A stretch of 64,000 bases of DNA from Chrysogorgia sp. JL179-B06. Taxonomy: Eukaryota; Cnidaria; Anthozoa; Scleralcyonacea; Chrysogorgiidae. Positions 53,381 to 64,000 of the stretch are shown one piece after another. The position numbers and the translations under genes are program-made. Under the pieces are notes generated by a model that ran no database searches, was not told the origin of the DNA, and was given only the letters and a program-made list of their open reading frames with translations. The stretch covers positions 1,994,001 through 2,058,000 of the forward strand of contig JAYKKM010000034.1 of NCBI GenBank assembly GCA_035772405.1, given 5' to 3'. The stretch's first letter is position 1. The number at the start of each line of letters is the position of its first letter.

Positions 53381-56051
53381 GATCACTTTTGTGTGGTAAC
53401 GGATAACTTAGTACACTAACTTGAATCTCATTACTGATGGCGGACCTTAATTATATTTGGAATATCACCGATTTCAATTCCGACTCCTTGACTCTCATTG
53501 GGAGTCGTGCGATTGCCTAAGCGTTCGTTTGAACCTATATATCTTCGTTCGAATGAACCTGTGTTTTCACTGCATCTATACAAAGAGATCAACCCTAATA
53601 ATTTTGGCCTATGTATTAACCCTAATTTAACCCTAAATATTATGGCTTATCTCGTTTTAGTGTACACAATTCCTATGATGAAGAAACACTTAGGGAAACA
53701 GTTCGAAGAACTGTTCAAGATCTCAAACATATTGAAAAAATATAAAGTTAATCGTCTTGGTTAAACTGGATGACTCGGCTATTTTATGACGCCGTTGTCA
53801 TGATGTATATTCACGTTGTTAAGGTTAAGATTTGCATACATGTTCATGAATTTGGCGAATTATCGCTAATTATCTCGCGTTAGTGTAGGGGATTCCAATG
53901 GGGGAAGAAACCCTTCGGGAAACAGTGTGAAGAACTGTTCTAGATCTCAAACGTATCGACATAGTTAGTTTTGGCGTAAAGTATTCTGAAGAAACCATTC
54001 GCAAAATGATCAGGAATTACAAAATAAGGCTTCCTGGCCAACTTATCCTACGGCCGATATTTGCATATTTCGCCTGAAAGCATGTGTTTACAAGGGCACT
54101 TATGGAGATATATAAAACCTTATTAATACGTGACACAAATATAGAGTTAAAAAATATTTATACCAGTTACAAACGTATACATGTTTTTCAACGTTTACTT
54201 TGACGGGGCATACCTAACAGAAACGAATTAGTATTTTTAGCCTTTCACCTTTACGACTCTTAACCCTAGTCTCGTGTACCTTTGGGACCCCCCATGGTAT
54301 GGTATTAGGCCCGTTTAGGCCCTATCTGGCCTTCTTTGGCCCGATAAGGCCTTTTGGCCCGTTCGTAGGAGGGAGTTTGTACGGTCATCACTCTCCCATC
54401 TCTTGTCCTCGTGAAAGGTTCGAAAGTTTTCTTCGAAATGTAGGCATCGAGATTTGTAAGTCCGTAAGAATCGTGATTATAAATGATTGATTTGAACAAA
54501 TAACGTTCGAAACTAATAAAGTCCCTGTACAAGAACAAAAACCCTAACCATAACCATAACCATAAACATAACCCAAATAAAAACTCTAGTCCTAGCCCTG
54601 AAATAAAGGAATACTAACCTTACTTTTAAACTAAAGATTTCAATTATGTAATACACGAAGTAAGAGCCCCATTTTGACTATTTGCGATATTCGCCTATTT
54701 GCGAATAGCATTTGAGGAAATTTCTAGCGGGGAATTCAAAATAAGGCTTTTTGGTAATGTTTAAAGACAGATATCTCGGACACGAATGGACAAAATCGAA
54801 AACCGTAAAAGAACTTATCAGCTATTTTTGCGTCCTCTATACAGAGAGAACTTTAAAATTTATGGAGGGTTAAAATGATCGAGCTTTAAATTTGGCTGAC
54901 TCAGTTCATTTTCAAAGTTATTGTGTACCTAAAAACCTGTATAGAGGGACATCAAAGATTGTTCAGCGGTATAAGTGTCCAAATTGATGGATTAAATCTT
55001 TAACGCGTTTATGATGAAATCAGTGAAACCTAGCGACTTTAACGTATAACCTAAGGGATTCTCTGGACGAAGCGAAGCCGTACGAAGAACGAATTTTGAA
55101 TAGTATTGACTTGTCAAACGAAGCGAAGGTTGAGTGCTCACTTGGACAATAGCCCGTGGGTCGTTAAGAGGCATTAGTGGTGCAACTCACAAATATTTGC
55201 ATGTCTTGGGAATATTTAATTGATTTGAGGGTACACACTAGGATATTTATGGGTAAACCGGCATTAGTCAATATGGGATAATTAGGGATATTTATCATCC
55301 ATGACTTCGATGTGAGGCGTTCTTAACACTAATTAAGTATTCCCTCGTAGACTCCTAACTCTAACCTCTTCAAACGCATTCATTTGCCTGTAAGCGAAAT
55401 AAAACTTTATCAAAATTGCTTTTCCAGATACAATCGAAATAGAACTTTAACGCGGTTTGCTAAGGTTTATTTGGCTGAATCAGACCATTCGAGAAGCCAA
55501 AGCTAGAGCCTAGGCGGCTCTCTGTGTTGCGAACGAAAGTATAATTAGCGTCAAGAACGCCTCACATCCCGTGTAGACTCCTAACCCTATTCCACGTTCA
55601 TAACCCTAAATTTAATTATATTTGGAATATCACCGATTCCAATTCCGACTCCTTGACTCTCATCGGGAGTTGTGCGATTGCCTTAGTCTTCGACTGCACC
55701 TATATGTCTGTCTCCGCGTTCGACTGAACCTAGTGTGTTTTCGCCACATCTATACAAAGAGATGAACCCTAATAATTTTTTGCCGTATTATGGCTTATCT
55801 CGCTTTAGTGTACACAATTCCTATGATGAAGAAACACTTCGGGAAACAGTGCGAAGAACTGTTCAAGATCTTACACATATTGACTTGGAAAAAATATAAA
55901 TTTAAACGGCATTGCGTTACAGCGTTGCTATGCTAATGCTTATTGAGATTAGCAAACCATTTGTCGGACTTTCACCAACTACCCTCGGAAGAAAGGCAAT
56001 CTATAATTGTCAGGCGAGTGATGAAAATACACTTTAATTTCATTTTATTCC
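53381..56051. other. Left arm, unique part without supportable genes
   Basis: Only short frames. Repeated pieces such as TGAAGAAACAC/GAAGAACTGTTC (53680, 53905, 55825) suggest internal duplications. ACCCTAACCATAACC-like runs lie at 54540-54580. All of it is mirrored in 61110-63700. Confidence 0.7.
54305..54368. repeat. GGCC cluster, exact 10-bp phasing (left arm)
   Basis: GGCC starts at 54308, 54318, 54328, 54338, 54348 and 54356. The mirrored block in the right arm (62777-62816) is partly shortened. Confidence 0.95.
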
Positions 56052-56507
56052 CTAATACACATTACGTGTTGTTACAGCAGTCACTAAAATTAATAACGCG
56101 TGGTAAGAGTGTTTATCGCCTTCTCTGACAAACATTAACTCGTTTTTCCTTCTTTTTTTCTCTCGCTGCATATTGGTGTAGCTGATTAACCAATATGATA
56201 TCTTGTCGTTGCGATAGGAACTGCGTTTCTCATTAGGATTCCAAGGCTGTATCGTTTCTTCTTTAGCTTTTGTAACCGTTTTCTGTAGTGTTTTTCTTTC
56301 CTTTAGTTTTAGGATTGTGTGTGCCCGAAGTAATTGCGTGTTCAAATATTGGTCTTTTCGGTTCTCCACAAGTCGGTTCTCCAAAACACACCAAATGGCC
56401 CGGAGGGCCTTTTTCGCGGCCCTGTGGCCCGTTTGAGAAATATACCTACTATTCCCGCTCACCTCCATGAATACCTCTCCCTCACAATTCACCCATCCAC
56501 CCCTCAA
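56052..56507 (-). CDS. Conserved small ORF of the palindrome, left-arm copy
   Basis: 151 codons here, because the frame extends upstream through GGCC-block sequence. The conserved core is LLRAHTILKLKERKTLQK, WNPNEKRSSYRNDKISYWL and NMQREKKRRK. Charged, helical, no recognised domain. Homologues: 8994-8713 and 60763-61095. Conservation of the frame in three copies favours a real element gene. Confidence 0.45.
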   Translation of the reverse strand: MRGGWVNCEGEVFMEVSGNSRYISQTGHRAAKKALRAIWCVLENRLVENRKDQYLNTQLLRAHTILKLKERKTLQKTVTKAKEETIQPWNPNEKRSSYRNDKISYWLISYTNMQREKKRRKNELMFVREGDKHSYHALLILVTAVTTRNVY

Positions 56508-57815
56508 AAGTTAAAAGTTAAAGCAAAGTTAAAGTTTAAGTGAACATAAAGTTAAAGTAAAGTTTAAAAGTTAAAGCAAAGTTAAAAGTTAAAGTTAAAA
56601 GTCAACGCAAAGTTAAAGTTAAAAGTTAAAGCAAAGTTAAAAGTTAAAATTAAAAGTCAACGCAAAGTTAAAGTTAAAAGGTAAAGCAAAGTTAAAGTAA
56701 GTTAAAAGTTAAAAGTTAAAGTAAAGTTAAAAGTTAAAAGTCAACACAAAGTTAAAGTTAAAACAAAGTTAAAGTAAAGTTAAAAGTTAAAGTAAAGTTA
56801 AAAGTTAAAGTTAAAAGTCAACGCAAAGTTAAAGTTAAAAGTTAAAGCAAAGTTAAAGTTAAAGTAAACATAAAGTTAAAGTAAAGTTAAAAGTTAAAGT
56901 AAAGTTAAAAGTTACAGCAAAGTTAAAAGTTAAAGTGAAGTTAAAGTAATACCTCTCCCTCACAATTCACCCATCCACCCCTCAAAAGTTAAAAGTTAAA
57001 GCAAAGTTAAAGTTAAAGTGAACATAAAGTTAAAGTAAAGTTAAAAGTTAAAGTTAAAAGTTAAAGTTAAAGTAAAGTTAAAAGTTAAAGTTAAAAGTTA
57101 AAGTAAGTTAAAAGTTAAAAGTCAACGCAAAGTTAAAAGTTAAAAGTAAACGCAATGTTAAAGTTAAAAGTTAAAACAAAGTTAAAGTAAAGTTAAAAGT
57201 TAAAGTAAAGTTAAAAGTTAAAGTTAAAAGTCAACGCAAAGTTAAAGTTAAAAGTTAAAGCAAAGTTAAAGTTAAAGTAAACATAAAGTTAAAGTAAAGT
57301 TAAAAGTTAAAGTAAACATAAAGTTAAAGTAAAGTTAAAAGTTAAAGTTAAAAGTTAAAGTAAAGTTAAAAGTTAAAGTTAAAAGTCAACGCAAAGTTAA
57401 AGTAAACATAAAGTTAAAGTAAAGTTAAAAGTTAAAGTTAAAAGTTAAAGTAAATTTACAGCAAAGTTAAAAGTTTAGTTTAGTTTAGTTTATTAGATTT
57501 TTCACTCTTAGGTGAACGGAATACCCCAACAGGCTAGAAGCCCAATTATATGGGTTCCGAGGGCCTACGATTTAAGGTCGTTATCCGAGAAGATTGTAGT
57601 TAAAGTAAAGTTACAGCGAAGTTAAAAGTTATAGCAAAGTTAAAAGTTAAAGTAAAGTTAAAGTAAAGTTAAATTTAAAAATTAAAGTTAAATTTAAAAA
57701 TTAAAGTAAAGTTAAAAGTTAAAGTAAAGTTAAAAGTTAAAGCAAAGTTAAATGTTAAAGTAAAGTTAAAAGTTAATGTAAAGTTAAAAGTAAAATTAAA
57801 AGTTAAGGCAGGGTC
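56505..57815. repeat. AAAGTT-type array, left arm
   Basis: About 1.2 kb of irregular repeats of AAAGTTAAA with variants AAAGCAAAGTT, AAAGTAAAG and GTCAACGCAAAG. Interrupted at 57478-57600 by a LINE 3' piece. Starts next to a CTCCCTCACAATTCACCC block, which recurs once inside (56946). Confidence 0.95.
57478..57600 (-). mobile_element. LINE 3'-end piece, left arm
   Basis: On the minus strand it reads ATCTTCTCGGATAACGACC..., then CCTGTTGGGGTATTCCG and a (TAAAC)n tail, as at many LINE 3' ends. The mirrored copy lies at 59388-59514. Confidence 0.7.
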
Positions 57816-58077
57816 GATCATCACTTGAGCGTTCGCTAACAGTTTCTTGACAAACGTTTTTCATGTTTTGTGCAATGAAAAATTTGATCCTGTGTCAGGG
57901 GTGACCGGAGATAGTAGGTATATTTCTCAAACGGGCCACAGGGCCACGAAAAAGGCCCCCAGGGCCATTTTGAAGGATTTATCCCCAGAGAAAGGGCCAC
58001 GAAAAAGACCCTCCGTGCAATTTTGTAAACTTATCAATATAAATGTTATGCAGTGAACTAAACTTTTCAGTTGACAT

Positions 58078-58370
58078 CATTAAATCATCTGTCCTACTGG
58101 AACGAGTACCTGGACTTAGTAAGTATACCTTTTTAAAGCATTAGTTGGTTCATGTGACTCTTACATTTCTATTAATTCCTCCAGCCGTGCAACAAGACGA
58201 ACAAACCGATCAAATCAATTTGTTTTAAATATCCCTAAAGTGAATAGCGTAACTTTTCAGAACAGTTTCTACTGTAGAACCCCTTGGATATTCAACTCTC
58301 TACCATCACATCTGCGAGACGTTAACCTTTCTATTGGATCTGAACTGCTAAAACACAACCAAATTCCGCA
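58078..58370 (+). pseudogene. LINE ORF2 C-terminus, left of the palindrome centre
   Basis: Plus-strand reading: RATRRTNRSNQFVLNIPKVN, VTFQNSFYCRTPWIFNSLPS, ending NQIPHE. The pattern S-x-x-x-R-T-x-x-x-W-N-x-L-P matches LINE ORF2 C-terminal ends. It is a shortened mirror copy of 58509-58800. Confidence 0.7.
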
Positions 58371-58800
58371 TGAGTAGCAGGGATACCCCACAGAGCTTAT
58401 CGCTCCATTACGGGGTCCCTAAGATAAAAAAACTAACAGCACATTTTAACAAGAAGACTAGATAGGGGACGACACAGGTGACATTTTACACATACGGTTT
58501 TAAAGGTTTGCGGAATTTGGTTGTGTTTTAGCAGTTCAGATTTGAATTGTCCAATAGAAAAGTTAACGTCTCGCAGATGTGATGGTAGAGAGTTGAATAT
58601 CCAAGGGGTTCTACAGTAGAAACTGTTCTGAAAAGTTACGCTAATCACTTTAGGGATATTTAAAACAAATTGATTTGATCGGTTTGTACGTCTTGTTGCA
58701 CGGCTGGAGGAATTAATAGAAATGTAAGAGTCACATGAACCAACTAATGCTTTAAAAAGGTATACTAAGTCCAGGTACTCGTTCCAGTAGGACAGAGATA
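58371..58800 (-). pseudogene. LINE ORF2 C-terminus and 3' UTR, centre and right side
   Basis: Minus-strand reading has the same C-terminal motif, continues to a longer end (stop near 58433) and then a 3' UTR with GGGACCCCGTAATGGAGCG and GTGGGGTATCCCTG, which fills the 138-bp spacer. So the palindrome centre is a LINE 3' end. Confidence 0.75.
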
Positions 58801-59159
58801 GCAGTCCTCTAGAGGTAGCAGTCGTAGCAGTTTAAACTTTTAACTTTAACTTTAAATTTACTTTAACTTTTTACTTAAACTTTTAACTTTACTTTAATGA
58901 TGTCAACTGAATAGTTTAGTTCGCTGCATAACATTTATATTGATAAGTTTACAAAATTGCACGGAGGGCCTTTTTCGTGGCCTTTCTCTGGGGATAAATC
59001 CTTCAAAATGGCCCTGGGGGCCTTTTTCGTGACCCTGTGGCCCGTTTGAGAAATATACCTACTATCTCCGCTCACCCCTGAAACAGGATCAAATTTTTCA
59101 TTGCACAAAACATGAAAAACGTTTGTCAAGAGACTGTTAGCGAACGCTCAAGTGATGAT

Positions 59160-60640
59160 CGACCCTGCCTTTAACTTTTAATTTTACTTTTAACTTTACA
59201 TTAACTTTTAACTTTACTTTAACATTTAACTTTGCTTTAACTTTTAACTTTACTTTAACTTTTAACTTTACTTTAATTTTTAAATTTAACTTTAATTTTT
59301 AAATTTAACTTTACTTTAACTTTACTTTAACTTTTAACTTTGCTATAACTTTTAACTTCGCTGTAACTTTACTTTAACTACAATCTTCTCGGATAACGAC
59401 CTTAAATCGTAGGCCCTCGGAACCCATATAATTGGGCTTCTAGCCTGTTGGGGTATTCCGTTCACCTAAGAGTGAAAAATCTAATAAACTAAACTAAACT
59501 AAACTTTTAACTTTGCTGTAACTTTACTTTAACTTTTAACTTTAACTTTTAACTTTACTTTAACTTTATGTTTACTTTAACTTTGCGTTGACTTTTAACT
59601 TTAACTTTTAACTTTACTTTAACTTTTAACTTTAACTTTTAACTTTACTTTAACTTTATGTTTACTTTAACTTTTAACTTTACTTTAACTTTATGTTTAC
59701 TTTAACTTTAACTTTGCTTTAACTTTTAACTTTAACTTTGCGTTGACTTTTAACTTTAACTTTTAACTTTACTTTAACTTTTAACTTTACTTTAACTTTG
59801 TTTTAACTTTTAACTATAACATTGCGTTGACTTTTAACTTTTAACATTGCGTTGACTTTTAACTTTTAACTTACTTTAACTTTTAACTTTAACTTTTAAC
59901 TTTACTTTAACTTTAACTTTTAACTTTAACTATTAACTTTACTTTAACTTTATGTTCACTTTAACGTTAACTTTGCTTTAACTTTTAACTTTTGAGGGGT
60001 GGATGGGTGAATTGTGAGGGAGAGGTATTACTTTAACTTCACTTTAACTTTTAACTTTGCTGTAACTTTTAACTTTACTTTAACTTTATGTTTACTTTAA
60101 CTTTTAACTTTACTTTAACTTTATGTTTACTTTAACTTTAACTTTGCTTTAACTTTTAACTTTAACTTTGCGTTGACTTTTAACTTTAACTTTTAACTTT
60201 ACTTTAACTTTTGACTTTACTTTAACTTTTAACTTTTAACTTACTTTAACTTTGCTTTACCTTTTAACTTTAACTTTGCGTTGACTTTTAACTTTAACTT
60301 TTAACTTTGCTTTAACTTTTAACTTTAACTTTGCGTTGACTTTTAACTTTAACTTTTAACATTACTTTAACTTTTAACTTTAACTTTTAACTTTAACTTT
60401 TAACTTTAACTTTTAACTTTAACTTTTAACTTTACTTTAACTTTATGTTTACTTTAACTTTTTACTTTACTTTAACTTTTAACTTTACTTTAACTTTGCT
60501 TTAACTTTTAACTTTAACTTTGCGTTGACTTTTAACTTTAACTTTTAACTTTACTTTAACTTTTAACTTTACTTTAACTTTATGTTTACTTTAACTTTTA
60601 AACTTTACTTTAACTTTATGTTCACTTTAACTTTTAACTT
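59160..60640. repeat. AAAGTT-type array, right arm (as AACTTT)
   Basis: Reverse complement of the left array but about 200-300 bp longer, with different unit order. It holds the mirrored LINE 3' piece at 59388-59514. Confidence 0.95.
59388..59514 (+). mobile_element. LINE 3'-end piece, right arm
   Basis: Identical mirror of 57478-57600, at the equivalent place in the right array. Confidence 0.7.
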
Positions 60641-60762
60641 TTGAGGGGTGGATGGGTGAATTGTGAGGGAGAGGTATTCATGGGGGTGAGCGGGGATAGT
60701 AGGTATATTTCTCAAACGGGCCACAGGGCCGCGAAAAAGGCCCTCGGTCCATTTGGTGTGTT

Positions 60763-61095
60763 TTGGAGAACCGACTTGTGGAGAACCGAAAAGACGAAGA
60801 TTTGAACATGCAATTACTTCGGGCACACACAATCCTAAAACTAAAGGAAAGAAAAACACTACAGAAAACGGTTACAAAAGCTAAAGAAGAAACGATACAG
60901 CCTTGGAATCCTAATGAGAAACGCAGTTCCTATCGCAACGACAAGATATCATATTGGTTAATCAGCTACACCAATATGCAGCGAGAGAAAAAAAGAAGGA
61001 AAAGCGAGTTAATGTTTGTCAGAGAAGCCGATAAACACCGTTACCACGCGTTATTAATTTTTGTGACTGCTGTAACAACACGTAATGTGTATTAG
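60763..61095 (+). CDS. Conserved small ORF of the palindrome, right-arm copy
   Basis: 110 codons, ENRLVENRKDEDLNMQLL at the start, same core as the left-arm copy with a few substitutions. It lies just after the GGCC block at 60717-60752. Confidence 0.45.
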   Translation: MENRLVENRKDEDLNMQLLRAHTILKLKERKTLQKTVTKAKEETIQPWNPNEKRSSYRNDKISYWLISYTNMQREKKRRKSELMFVREADKHRYHALLIFVTAVTTRNVY

Positions 61096-61109
61096 GAATA
61101 AAATGAAAT

Positions 61110-63700
61110 TAATGTGTATTTTCATCACCCGCCTGACAATTATAGATTGCCTTTCTTCCGAGGGTAGTTGGTGAAAGTCCGACAAATGGTTTGCTAATCT
61201 CAATAAGCATTAGCATAGCAACGCTGTAACGCAATGCCGTTAATTTAAATTTATATTTTTTCCAAGTCAATATGTGTGAGATCTTGAACAGTTCTTCGCA
61301 CTGTTTCCCGAAGTGTTTCTTCATCATAGGAATTGTGTACACTAAAGCGAGATAAGCCATAATACGGCAAAAAATTATTAGGGTTCATCTCTTTGTATAG
61401 ATGTGGCGAAAACACACTAGGTTCAGTCGAACGCGGAGACAGACATATAGGTGCAGTCGAAGACTAAGGCAATCGCACAACTCCCAATGAGAGTCAAGGA
61501 GTCGGAATTGGAATCGGTGATATTCCAAATATAATTAAATTTAGGGTTATGAACGTGGAATAGGGTTAGGAGTCTACACGGGATGTGAGGCGTTCTTGAC
61601 GCTAATTATACTTTCGTTCGCAACACAGAGAGCCGCCTAGGCTCTAGCTTTGGCTTCTCGAATGGTTTGATTCAGCCAAATAAACCTTAGCAAACCGCGT
61701 TAAAGTTCTATTTCGATTGTATCTAGAAAAGCAATTTTGATAAAGTTTTATTTCGCTTACAGGCAATGAATGCGTTTGAAGAGGTTAGAGTTAGGAGTCT
61801 ACGAGGGAATACTTAATTAGTGTTAAGAACGCCTCACATCGAAGTCATGGATGATAAATATCCCTAATTATCCCATATTGACTAATGCCGGTTTACCCAT
61901 AAATATCCTAGTGTGTACCCTCAAATCAATTAAATATTCCCAAGACATGCAAATATTTGTGAGTTGCACCACTAATGCCTCTTAACGACCCACGGGCTAT
62001 TGTCCAAGTGAGCACTCAACCTTCGCTTCGTTTGACAAGTCAATACGATTCAAAATTCGTTCTTCGTACGGCTTCGCTTCGTCCAGAGAATCCCTTAGGT
62101 TATACGTTAAAGTCGATAGGTTTCACTGATTTCATCATAAACGCGTTAAAGATTTAATCCATCTATTTGGACACTTATACCGTTGAACAATCTTTGATGT
62201 CCCTCTATACAGGTTTTTAGGTACACAATAACTTTGAAAATGAACTGAGACAGCCAAATTTAAAGCTCGATCATTTTAACCCTCCATAAATTTTAGTTCT
62301 CTCTGTATAGAGGACGCAAAAATAGCTGATAAGTTCATTTACGGTTTTCGATTTTGTCCATTCGTGTCCGAGATATCTGTCTTTAAACATTACCAAAAAG
62401 CCCTATTTTGAATTCCCCGCTAGAAATTTCCTCAAATGCTATTCGCAAATAGGCGAATATCGCAAATAGTCAAAATGGGGCTCTTACTTCGTGTATTACA
62501 TAATTGAAATCTTTAGTTTAAAAGAAAGGTTAGTATTCCTTTATTTCAGGGCTAGGACTAAAGTTTTTATTTGGGTTATGGTTATGGTTATGGTTAGGGT
62601 TTTTGTTCTTGTACAGGGACTTTATTAGTTTCGAACGTTATTTGTTCAAATCAATCATTTATAATCACCATTCTTACGGACTTACAAATCTCGATGCCTA
62701 CATGTCGAAGAAAACTTTCGAACCTTTCACGAGGACAAGAGATGGGAGAGTGATGACCGTATAAACTCCCTCCTACGAACGGGCCAAAAGGCCTTATCGG
62801 GCCTAAACGGGCCTAATACAATACCATGGGGGGTCCCAAAGGTAGACGAGACTTGGGTTAAGAGTCGTAAAGGTGAAAGGCTAAAAATACTAATTCGTTT
62901 CTGTTAGGTATGCCCCGTCAAAGTAAACTTTGAAAAACATGTATACGTTTGTAACTGGTATAAATATTTTTTAAATCTATATTTGTGTCACGTATTAATA
63001 AGGTTTTATATATCTCCATAAGTGCCCTTGTAAACACATGCTTTCAGGCGAAATATGCAAATATCGGCCGTAGGATAAGTTGGCCAGGAAGCCTTATTTT
63101 GTAATTCCTGATCATTTTGCGAATGGTTTCTTCAGAATACTTTACGCCAAAACAACTATGTCGATACGTTTGAGATCTAGAACAGTTCTTCACACTGTTT
63201 CCCGAAGGGTTTCTTCCCCCATTGGAATCCCCTACACTAACGCGAGATAATTAGCGATAATTCGCCAAATTCATGAACATGTATGCAAATCTTAACCTTA
63301 ACAACGTGAATATACATCATGACAACGGCGTCATAAAATAGCCGAGTCATCCAGTTTAACCAAGACGATTAACTTTATATTTTTTCAATATGTTTGAGAT
63401 CTTGAACAGTTCTTCGAACTGTTTCCCTAAGTGTTTCTTCATCATAGGAATTGTGTACACTAAAACGAGATAAGCCATAATACGGCCAAAATTATTAGGG
63501 TTCATCTCTTTGTATAGATGCGGTGAAAACACAGGTTCATTCGAACGAAGACATATAGGTTCAAACGAACGCTTAGGCAATCGCACGACTCGCAACGAGA
63601 GTCAAGGAGTCGGAATTGAAATCGGTGATATTCCAAATATAATTAAGGTCCGCCATCAGTAATGAGATTCAAGTTAGTGTACTAAGTTATCCGTTACCAC
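61110..63700. other. Right arm, mirror of the left arm
   Basis: Reverse complement of 53381-56040. Contains 62990-63085, the uninterrupted target of the Academ insertion. A frame at 61975-62157 is also present in the left arm but is not recognised. Confidence 0.8.
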
Positions 63701-63815
63701 ACAAAAGTGATCCGCATGTTGACCGAACATGCACCATTGTTTCACTTCTTAATGACTTTTTAATGAGGCGGCATCCCTTTGGGGCGTATATGGGGGGGGG
63801 ATACCTACTCCCATA

Positions 63816-64000
63816 TCTGACCACTTAACTTCAAACCTCAGTGGTGAGTTGTAGCACCCTAACAGAACACGCCACCCATGCTTCACTATAACATTGCTGT
63901 TATAATGGCGAATTTTAATTATGATACAGAACAGATGAAGATCTTGGTGGACAATCTATAGTTGCACAACATACTAAATAAAATTTCTATTCATTGCACT
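63816..64000 (-). mobile_element. EnSpm-like repeat R1, copy 2, right part
   Basis: Continues TCTGACCACTTAACTTCAAA as copy 1 does from 46514, at about 95% identity, to the window end. Confidence 0.85.

Larger units (their letters stand above)
53281..63809. mobile_element. 10.5-kb giant palindrome with Polinton-type ends
   Basis: Left end AGTAGGTATCCCCC at 53281; right end is its complement ending at 63809. The left arm (53281-58370) and right arm (58509-63809) are reverse complements, about 98% identical outside the arrays; the spacer is 138 bp. CCCATG (53271-53276) and CCCATA (63810-63815) look like a 6-bp duplication, with four extra bases (CACG) on the left. The uninterrupted site is at about 46513. 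Polintons have 5'-AG ends and 6-bp duplications. No Polinton core genes lie inside. Confidence 0.85.

Noticed and set aside
56505..60640. CRISPR-like or telomere-like array
   Set aside because: The AAAGTT units are irregular and have no unique spacers; the context is a eukaryotic palindrome.

Overview
This is a window of an animal nuclear genome, AT-rich and very gene-poor, made almost entirely of transposable elements inserted into each other. Signs that it is eukaryotic are spliced exons with GT/AG borders, long microsatellites, LINEs with 3' microsatellite tails, an LTR retrotransposon, Polinton (Maverick), Academ, hAT, EnSpm/CACTA-like, IS3EU-like, Tc1, pogo-like and Mutator-like DNA transposons. 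The mix fits an aquatic invertebrate (cnidarian, sponge or mollusc-like); the sequence alone does not settle the species. Nearly all reading frames are decayed transposon genes. The one host-gene trace I can support is a 72-bp leucine-rich-repeat exon at 33521-33592.

Layout. 1-928: 5' end of a Gypsy-like LTR retrotransposon on the minus strand (LTR, primer binding site, gag start). 929-2456: AT microsatellite, hairpins. 2457-33484: a nest bounded by matching EnSpm-like termini and a TG target duplication. It holds a minus-strand CR1/Jockey-group LINE (2996-5959), a tRNA-related foldback repeat, and inside that a CAGGG...CCCTG element (7462-29452) filled with Polinton-derived sequence. The Polinton part carries a foldback repeat (7647-10498), an intact RING-finger ORF and a broken integrase. 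An Academ/AcademX-type transposon (11165-26115) is inserted in it, with TCT target duplications and a decayed XPG-like nuclease/Cys-rich transposase gene. Inside the Academ sits a diverged inverted-repeat unit, inside that an IS3EU-like element (18366-25088, CGGATA duplication), and inside that a hAT element (21073-22082, GTTTTCAG duplication).

33485-37041: orphan LRR exon, a plus-strand LINE, and an inverted-repeat element with a 77-bp minisatellite. 37101-42175: the structural module of a second, decayed Polinton on the minus strand (integrase C-terminus, small proteins, membrane protein, major capsid protein, packaging ATPase), broken by frameshifts, a Mutator-like MITE and LINE sequence. 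42188-45347: LINE fragments, a fold-back MITE, a parvovirus-NS1-like (SF3-type) P-loop fragment and a Tc1 transposase fragment. 45348-53276: EnSpm-like palindrome and repeat copies with coding exons, several MITEs, and a 2.2-kb hAT-like element with 11-bp repeats.

53281-63809: a 10.5-kb near-perfect palindrome with arms of about 5.1 and 5.3 kb, Polinton-style AGT termini and a CCCAT(R) duplication, splitting an EnSpm-like repeat whose remainder runs to the window end. Its arms contain AAAGTT-type arrays, a conserved small ORF and clusters of GGCC spaced 10 bp apart, and its centre is a LINE 3' end. The arms also give clean empty-site copies that prove the Academ insertion borders.
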